Of a stretch of 64,000 nucleotides of DNA, positions 58,469-64,000 are shown piece by piece. This DNA is from Streptomyces thermodiastaticus (lineage in GTDB: Bacteria > Actinomycetota > Actinomycetes > Streptomycetales > Streptomycetaceae). The stretch is from contig NZ_BNBV01000023.1 of the NCBI RefSeq assembly GCF_014656135.1, positions 35,967-99,966 on the forward strand, given 5' to 3'. Numbering within the stretch: the first letter of the stretch is position 1; each line of letters begins with the position of its first letter. The notes beneath the pieces are model-generated. The model searched no databases. It had not been told where the DNA came from and saw nothing but the letters and a program-made list of their open reading frames with translations. A program made the position numbers and the translations under genes.

Positions 58469-59197
58469 TCAGGAGAGCCAATCGGTGTAGCGGGTGGGAG
58501 CGAGGTGGGCGTTCCTGTCGGTGAGGACGTCACCCTTGACGACCGCGAACATGCCGGCGGTGGGGTCGGTGACGACGGTGCGGTTGTCGCCCTTGTGGGC
58601 CAGGGTGATCCGGCCCAGCTCGTCCAGGGGGAAGACCTCGGGGCCGGCGATGGTGTGGATGCCGTTCACCGGGTCGCCCACGGCGACCTCCGCCACCGCC
58701 CGCGCCACGTCCTTGGAGGCGATCGGCTGGATCGGCGTGGCGGGCAACCGGACGGTGTCGTCGTCGGCTGTCCAGGACAGCACGGTGTCCATGAAGTCCA
58801 TGAACTGCGTGGCGCGGACGATCGAGTAGGGGACCGGGCCGGCCGCGAGGATCTGCTCCTGGAGCGTCTTGGCCCGGTAGTAGTCCAGCTCCGGTACCTG
58901 GTCCACGCCGACGATCGAGAGGATGACGAAGTGACCGACACCGCCCTTGTGGGCCGCGGCCAGCAGGTTGTCCATCGACGTCCGGAAGAAGGCGAGCGAG
59001 GCTTCGTCGAAGGTCGGGGAGTTCGTCACGTTGACGACGACGTCGGCGCCCGCCATCGCCTCGTCCACTCCCCGGCCGCTGATGATGTCGACGCCGGTGG
59101 ACTGCGAGTGGGGTACCGCCTCGTGACCGGCGGCGTTCAGGTTCGTGACGACCTGCGACCCGATGAGCCCGGTGCCGCCGATGACTGCGATCCTCAT
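58469..59197 (-). CDS. NmrA-like/SDR family NAD(P)-binding protein
   Basis: The 242-residue atypical SDR has the Rossmann motif GGTGLIGSQ at the N-terminus and DVVVNVTNSPTFDEAS, HFVILSIVGVDQ and YYRAKTLQEQIL, where the Tyr-x-x-x-Lys pair is kept. Proteins of this type are often redox sensors or quinone/epimerase-like reductases; the substrate is unknown. AAAGG lies upstream of the ATG. It is convergent with the permease. Confidence 0.85.
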   Translation of the reverse strand: MRIAVIGGTGLIGSQVVTNLNAAGHEAVPHSQSTGVDIISGRGVDEAMAGADVVVNVTNSPTFDEASLAFFRTSMDNLLAAAHKGGVGHFVILSIVGVDQVPELDYYRAKTLQEQILAAGPVPYSIVRATQFMDFMDTVLSWTADDDTVRLPATPIQPIASKDVARAVAEVAVGDPVNGIHTIAGPEVFPLDELGRITLAHKGDNRTVVTDPTAGMFAVVKGDVLTDRNAHLAPTRYTDWLS

Positions 59198-59517
59198 GAC
59201 ACGCCTTTCGTGGAGATGGAGATTACGTTGTCGCAGGCACATATGCCATATATGCCGCCATACGCCGGGGTGACATGCGCGTCGACCGACTGAGGAGGGG
59301 CGGCCTCGGAGACCGTCGCCGCAGACCGTCGACGAAGGTGACCGTCTCGACGAGCGGAGCCCGCCCGGTGCGGGCGTCACGTGCCGCGGCGTTTTCGAAC
59401 CCGATCGACAGGCCTGACGCTCTTTCGCCGTGCGCCCGGCGCAGCGGCATGGCGAGAGCGACAGGCGCGGTGCTCCCGGACCGGTCTTCCGGGCGTCACA
59501 CCAGCGATCTCGCCGGG
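59198..59517. other. spacer between cupin and NmrA-like genes
   Basis: These 320 bases have no supported gene. They hold the promoter of the NmrA-like gene with its AT-rich operator-like repeats at 59236-59266. Confidence 0.5.
59236..59266. promoter_or_regulatory. operator-like repeats upstream of the NmrA-like gene
   Basis: TATGCC, TATGCC and TACGCC occur at 59242, 59251 and 59261, and GGCA-CATA-TGCC (59236-59247) is a dyad. The patch is strikingly AT-rich for this genome and lies 40-70 bases upstream of the ATG. Confidence 0.4.
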
Positions 59518-59955
59518 TCAGCCTTCGGACGGACGCGGGGCGCGCAGGTGCGCCCGTTCGGTCAGCTCCTCCTCGTCGACCAAGGTGAGCATCGGCCGGC
59601 CCGGCGCGCACAGCATGGTCACCACGAACGTGGTCGGCGCGTCGGACAGTGCGTTGCCGTCCTGATAGTGGATCACGTCACCGCCCGGCTCCCAGAACGT
59701 CCCGCCGGCCTGGACCACACGCTCCGGCTCGCCCTCGAGTTCGAACCGGAGCGCGCCCTCCACAACGTAGCCGAACGCCGGGCCCGAGTGGCGATGCGGA
59801 GGGAGCCCAGGGTGGCCGGGAGGCCACTCGACGAGAATGGTCGTTCCCGAACCGCCTTCGGGAAAGAAGGGCGGAGTGACCTCCTGCAGCACCTGTACCT
59901 CGGGCGGCAGGGAGACCTCGTTGGTGGTTGCGTGCTCCGGGTTCATCTCCGACAT
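59518..59955 (-). CDS. cupin domain protein
   Basis: The 145-residue single-cupin protein has metal-binding motif 1 in GLPPHRHSGPAFGYVVEGALRF and motif 2 around WEPGGDVIHYQDGN. Its role is unknown; such proteins may be small dioxygenases, isomerases or sensors. GGAGG lies eight bases before ATG 59955. It is divergent from the polysaccharide lyase gene. Confidence 0.85.
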   Translation of the reverse strand: MSEMNPEHATTNEVSLPPEVQVLQEVTPPFFPEGGSGTTILVEWPPGHPGLPPHRHSGPAFGYVVEGALRFELEGEPERVVQAGGTFWEPGGDVIHYQDGNALSDAPTTFVVTMLCAPGRPMLTLVDEEELTERAHLRAPRPSEG

Positions 59956-60167
59956 GCGCCACACCTCCGTGGACCCGTCTCGAAACCACCCTGCCTTCCG
60001 TCGGCCATCGCCACAATCCGGGAGCCGGCGGCACGGCCTCCCACGCGGCACCGCTCCGGACACCGCGAGCTTCCCGGCGAACCTTCGCGGTCACAGCACC
60101 GGTGACAGGCGGACTCACAGTTGGTTGGATGCGGCAAGCGCCTTACGGTCGAGCCTTGGAGCGGCCC

Positions 60168-62747
60168 GTGCAGACCTCACGTCGTGCTCTGTTGTCGTTG
60201 TTCCCCGCAGCAACCCTGCTGGCAGTGACGCGGCCGCTCCGGGCATGGGCGGTGCCCCGGCCCGCCGACGCGGCCGCCGACCACGCCGTACTGCTCGACA
60301 ACGTCGTCGCGATGTTCGCCGGCACCGCGGACTCCAACGCCCGGCCGGAGGTCAGTGGCAAACTCGCGGCCATCGACGCGACCGCCCGGGCCCGGCTGAC
60401 CGCGATGGACGAAGCCGGGCAGGGGGAGCTGTTCCGGGGCGTCCCCCTCGGCACCAGCGACACGAACCTGACCAGATCGTTCCAGTACCTCTACGAGATC
60501 GCCCTCGCGACCCGCACGCCCGGCGCCACGGCGTCCTGTCTCCGCGACAACGTGGCCGTCCAGACACGGGTCGTCGACGGCCTGGCCCGGCTCTACGACG
60601 ACTACTACGGCACCCCGTCGAAGGGCTACTACGGCAACTGGTTCACCTGGGAGATCGGCATCTCCTCCCACGTGAGCAAGATCCTCGTCCTGCTCAAGGA
60701 CCACCTCGCAAAGTACCGGCCCGGACTCACCGCCGCCTACGTCGCCTCGATGGACGCCTACCTGCGCAACGGCAAGGACGGCGACGTCGACCTCGACTCG
60801 CGCTTCCACACCGGAGCCAACCTCGCCGACATCACCACGAACCGGATCCTGCAGGGCGCCGTGCTCGACGACGGCGCCCGCATCAGGAAGGCCATCACCG
60901 ACCAGCTGACCGTCTTCGCGACGGTCGATCCGTACCACCCCCTGCACGGCGTCACCGACGGCTTCTACGCCGACGGTTCGTTCATCCAGCACGCCTCCGT
61001 CGCCTACACCGGCTCCTACGGCACCGGACTGCTCACCCGCGTCGTCCAGACCCTCAAGATCCTTCATGGCACGAGCTACGCCCAGGACATCGACGGCCTC
61101 GCCGGCACCGTACACACCTGGGTGGTCGACGGCTTCGCTCCCCTGATCTTCGAGGGCTGGATGATGGACATGGTCAAGGGCCGTGCGGTGTCCCGGACCG
61201 CCACCGGGTACGACTCCGTCGCCTCCGTCGTCGAGGCCGTCGTCGATCTCTCCGACTGCGCGTCCGGTACCGACGCCACGGCCCTGCAGGGCTACGTCAC
61301 ATACCTCGCGCGGACGTCGAAGGCCGCACCCGACCCCGTGAGCTTCGTCTCCCCGGTGAGCATCGCCCGCTACGCCGCCCTCCTCGCCGATGCGTCGGTC
61401 CCGGCCAAGGACCTCAACCCCCCTGCACGCAACGTGGCGTTCAATGCGATGGACAGGACCGTCCACCGGCGACCCGGCTACGCCTTCGCTCTGGCCCGCA
61501 GTTCCACGAGGATCAGCAAGTACGAGTACATGAGCGGCGAGAACCTCATGCCATGGTTCCAGGGCGACGGCGCCTACCACCTCTACCTGTCCGGTCAGGA
61601 CCAGACCCAGGCCTTCGGCGTCGACTACTACACGGCCGTCCCGCCCTGCCGTCTCGCCGGCGTCACCGCTCCCGTCGAGAGCCGCAAGACGATTCCCGAG
61701 CTCTACGGCACTCAGTGGTACGACAACCCCGAACGCGGGTTCACGTCCTCCTCCGAGTCGCAGAACACCTACGTGTACTTCCCCCGCGGCACCAACACCT
61801 TCTCCGGCGGCGCGAGCCTCGGCGCGTACGGCGCCGCCGGATACGTCCAGGCCGACGACGTGGCGTATGCCGCGAAACAAGCCGGCACCCTTCCCGACGA
61901 TTTCGTCGTCTACCGCAACGCCGAGGCGACGAAGTCGTGGTTCATGTTCGACGACGAGATCGTCGTCCTCGCCGCCGGGGTGGGTGACCGGGCGGGACGC
62001 CCGGTGACGACGACCATCGACAGCCGGATCGCCGACCCTTCGGACGTCGTCACTCTCACGGGAGAACTGCGCGACGGCAGGGCCTGGTTGGGACCGGGCA
62101 CGGCCCCGCTGGCCTGGCTGCGCTACGCCGACACCGGCCAGGGCACCGCGGTCGGATACGTCTTCCTGGACGAGCAGCAGCCGACCGTCGCGCTCGACAC
62201 GGTCACCCGCAGCCGCCGTCTCGTCCGCGCCGCCAACCCGGACACCATGGTGAGCAAGCAGGTCTTCTCCGTGTCCGTCGAGCAGGCGGCCGGCGCACCA
62301 CCCACCTCGATGGCCTACGCCCTCGTCCCGAACGCTTCCGAAGCAGCGTTGAGGTCCTACGCCGGCGGCCCGGTGTCCGTTCTGGCCAACACCCCGCGGA
62401 TCCAGGCCGTGCAGCAGGCGAAGCTGCGCATCGTGGCTGCCAACGTCTTCGCACCGGGCACCCACCACGCCGGGCGGCTCTCGGCCGACGGCCCGGCATC
62501 GGTGATCCTCCAGGAGATGCGCGACGGCACCACCAAGGTCGCCGTGTCCGACCCGACGATGGAGCGGGACACGGTCTCGGTCACGGTCCGCGGCCGGACG
62601 ATGAAGGCGGTCTCGGCGGACGACGGGGTCAAGGTCAGCCCGGTCGGCGGCGGTACCCGGCTCGACATCACCACGCGACACGCCTACGGCCGAAGCTTCA
62701 CGGCGACGCTGCGTCCGACGCCGTCCGCATCCGGCGTCGCTCGGTAG
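60168..62747 (+). CDS. secreted family 8 polysaccharide lyase (hyaluronate/chondroitin/xanthan lyase type)
   Basis: The 859-residue protein starts with a twin-arginine-type signal (TSRRALLSLFPAATLLAV ending ...RAWA), so it is probably exported folded by Tat. The alpha-toroid catalytic domain has N218 in TGANLADITTN, and H275 and Y284 in the family motif DGSFIQHASVAYTGSYG; large beta-domains follow (SSSESQNTYVYFPRGTNTF, MFDDEIVVLAAGVG). These residues match the catalytic Asn-His-Tyr of hyaluronate lyases. The exact polysaccharide is open. GTG 60168 has GGAG six bases upstream; ATG 60129 would add 13 residues. Confidence 0.9.
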   Translation: MQTSRRALLSLFPAATLLAVTRPLRAWAVPRPADAAADHAVLLDNVVAMFAGTADSNARPEVSGKLAAIDATARARLTAMDEAGQGELFRGVPLGTSDTNLTRSFQYLYEIALATRTPGATASCLRDNVAVQTRVVDGLARLYDDYYGTPSKGYYGNWFTWEIGISSHVSKILVLLKDHLAKYRPGLTAAYVASMDAYLRNGKDGDVDLDSRFHTGANLADITTNRILQGAVLDDGARIRKAITDQLTVFATVDPYHPLHGVTDGFYADGSFIQHASVAYTGSYGTGLLTRVVQTLKILHGTSYAQDIDGLAGTVHTWVVDGFAPLIFEGWMMDMVKGRAVSRTATGYDSVASVVEAVVDLSDCASGTDATALQGYVTYLARTSKAAPDPVSFVSPVSIARYAALLADASVPAKDLNPPARNVAFNAMDRTVHRRPGYAFALARSSTRISKYEYMSGENLMPWFQGDGAYHLYLSGQDQTQAFGVDYYTAVPPCRLAGVTAPVESRKTIPELYGTQWYDNPERGFTSSSESQNTYVYFPRGTNTFSGGASLGAYGAAGYVQADDVAYAAKQAGTLPDDFVVYRNAEATKSWFMFDDEIVVLAAGVGDRAGRPVTTTIDSRIADPSDVVTLTGELRDGRAWLGPGTAPLAWLRYADTGQGTAVGYVFLDEQQPTVALDTVTRSRRLVRAANPDTMVSKQVFSVSVEQAAGAPPTSMAYALVPNASEAALRSYAGGPVSVLANTPRIQAVQQAKLRIVAANVFAPGTHHAGRLSADGPASVILQEMRDGTTKVAVSDPTMERDTVSVTVRGRTMKAVSADDGVKVSPVGGGTRLDITTRHAYGRSFTATLRPTPSASGVAR

Positions 62748-63067
62748 CGTCCGGGCGTGACGGTGGTGCGCACTCCGGTGCCCGACCGTCTGCGGCAGCT
62801 GCTCGAACGGGTGATGCCGGTGGCACCGGCCCGCCCGCTCCGGCGGCGGCCGGCGCGCGGCGCCGCGGTCGCCGCCGGAGCACCCTCGCGTGGCGGGGAG
62901 GACACCCGCCGGCCGAACGGGGCCCGAGGCGAGGCCGGGAGCACGTCCGCCAGACCTCCGGAAGGCGGGCGGCCGACGAGCGCGCCGGCTTCACCCGTCC
63001 CCTGCGGGACAGCACGGCCGAGACAGCCGCCGGTGGCGCATGCGCCGACGATGAGAATGCGTGTCAT
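62748..63067 (-). pseudogene. remnant of a ketopantoate reductase (PanE/ApbA)-like gene
   Basis: The minus strand begins with a ribosome site (GTGGAGAA) and an ATG opening MTRILIVGACATGGCLGR, the NADPH-binding start of ApbA/PanE enzymes, with GxGxxG damaged to GACATGG. After about 35 codons all resemblance is lost and the rest reads as Arg/Ala/Pro-rich noise. It looks truncated and degraded. A short unrelated ORF is the alternative. Confidence 0.45.
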
Positions 63068-63121
63068 GTGTCCGTGTTCTCCACCGCGTCGCCGAGCGGC
63101 GGGGCTTTGGGGGAGAGCGGT

Positions 63122-63403
63122 TCAGTGCGTGTCGGTGAGGCGGGTGGCCTGGGTGGCTGCCGGAGCCAGGACCTTTCTCGTGCGTGTGGCGGCGCGGGTG
63201 ATCCGCGCGCCGACGACGGCCGTCGCGGCGCTCAGTGCCGCCGCCACCAGCCAGGCGACGCGGAAGTCCTGTCGCTGCGCGGGGCCGACGTGCGCACCGA
63301 CGGCGGCGACGTGGAGCGCGACGCCCACGGTCGCGGATATCTGGCGTACGGAGTTGACCAATGCGGACCCGGTGGCGGCCCGGTGTCCGGGCAGGGAGCA
63401 CAT
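63122..63403 (-). pseudogene. 3' fragment of an MFS exporter gene
   Basis: The last ~93 codons before the stop at 63122 read like the end of an EmrB/QacA-type drug exporter: SLPGHRAATGSALVNSVRQI, then FRVAWLVAAALSAATAVVGA and a basic tail. The upstream part of the gene (another ~350-400 codons) is missing; the frame continues into unrelated sequence. It lies 54 bases from the panE-like remnant, so the two may have decayed together. Confidence 0.55.
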
Positions 63404-63701
63404 TTTGCCGGACATGCAGCAGGTGATAGAGGAGTGGCGAGCACCCTTGTCCGACGTGCTGTGACTTCCCGAAGCACCTGGATTTCCCGCTACCACGAGT
63501 GCGTCCGTCCGGTTGACCAGCGACAGCTCCACGCACGGAGGGGCAGGGAGTTCCCCGTGATGTCCTGATTTCCGCCGAACCGGCTGACCGCAGGCCTCGA
63601 AGGGGGTGCGCACAGCCCTTGAGCTCGTAGGAGGGTCGGCGCACTCCGGTCGACCTTGCGTGTGCTGCCGGCTCCCGTGTCTTCAGGGCGCCGTCAGCAC
63701 G
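63404..63701. other. unassigned region next to the MFS remnant
   Basis: About 298 bases with lower GC and no recognisable gene. The frame of the MFS fragment stays open through it but gives no family resemblance. It may be the scar of an insertion or deletion that removed the front of the exporter. Confidence 0.4.
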
Positions 63702-64000
63702 TCAGTTCGTCGACGCGGCGGACTGCTTCGAGTCCTGCGACGGTTCGGAGCGGTCCTTGTCGGTGTCGTCGGCCGCAGCCTCGTTCGCGTCCGGGGCAGC
63801 GGAGGCCTCCGCCGACTTGCCGTCCCGGTCCTCCCCGGCCTTTCGGTCGGCCTCGGCCTTCCCGCTCTCCTCGGCCTTCTGGTCCGCCTCAGCCGGCTGC
63901 TCCCCTTCGGCCCCCTGCTCCGGCTCGCCCTCGCCGTCGTCGAAGTAGGCGTCCAGGACCGCGTCGAGCTGGGTGTCCCACTCCTTGATGCGGGCCTTGG
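63702..64000 (-). CDS. C-terminal part of an unidentified protein with an acidic tail (partial)
   Basis: The frame runs off the right edge. At least 99 codons are visible, beginning KARIKEWDTQLDAVLDAYFDD, followed by a long low-complexity tail rich in Glu, Asp, Ala, Lys and Ser up to the stop at 63702. The tail is probably disordered and cytoplasmic. I do not recognise the family from this part. Confidence 0.6.
   Translation of the reverse strand, partial: KARIKEWDTQLDAVLDAYFDDGEGEPEQGAEGEQPAEADQKAEESGKAEADRKAGEDRDGKSAEASAAPDANEAAADDTDKDRSEPSQDSKQSAASTN

Noticed and set aside
63404..63701. Intact insertion sequence
   Set aside because: No transposase frame, terminal inverted repeats or target duplications could be identified.

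Overview
This window is high-GC actinobacterial chromosome, almost certainly Streptomyces. Codons end strongly in G or C. Many starts are GTG or TTG behind GGAGG-type ribosome sites. The proteins and their order match the conserved Streptomyces block relA - hisS - rpsD - alaS - aroECKB - efp - nusB - bldD - pyr - sIHF/gmk/rpoZ - coaBC - metK - priA - fmt - rsmB - rpe. BldD and sIHF are actinobacterial DNA-binding proteins that support this.

Layout. 1-11.6 kb: the (p)ppGpp enzyme RelA, a DUF349 protein, a membrane-anchored cyclophilin, an MBL hydrolase, HisS, a VKOR-like membrane protein, RarA, ribosomal protein S4 with a long structured leader, and two small envelope-type proteins. 11.6-22.8 kb: a tightly packed run alaS-ruvX-mltG-aroE-aroC-aroK-aroB with 1-20 base overlaps, then a proline-rich P-loop protein and a divergent M24 peptidase. 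22.8-24.7 kb: efp-nusB facing bldD. 24.9-34.9 kb: the complete UMP pathway (pyrR-pyrB-pyrC-PH protein-carA-carB-pyrD-pyrF), with a recognisable PyrR RNA-binding loop over the pyrR ribosome site. 35.2-47.7 kb: sIHF, gmk, rpoZ, coaBC, metK, a helicase-dead-type PriA, an HTH protein on the opposite strand, fmt, rsmB, rpe and a SorC-type sugar regulator. 47.7-49.7 kb: an orphan barstar-like protein and GuaB1.

From about 49.9 kb the content becomes accessory. An amino acid permease, an Lrp/AsnC regulator, a DavA-like amidase and a DavB-like lysine 2-monooxygenase form a likely lysine (delta-aminovalerate) catabolic unit. The permease and davA promoters share an array of CGCAA motifs with nearly the same spacing and the same distance to the -35 box, which I regard as the most interesting unreported signal here. 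Beyond it lie an F420-type LLM oxidoreductase, a DUF5995-like protein, a uracil/xanthine permease, an NmrA-like SDR, a cupin, and a secreted family 8 polysaccharide lyase. Then come apparent remnants of a ketopantoate reductase and an MFS exporter, and the C-terminal tail of an unidentified protein running off the right edge.

I saw no rRNA, tRNA, CRISPR array, intact insertion sequence or phage genes. All coordinates and residue numbers were read by eye. Family assignments rest on recognised motifs and remembered homologues, not on a search.
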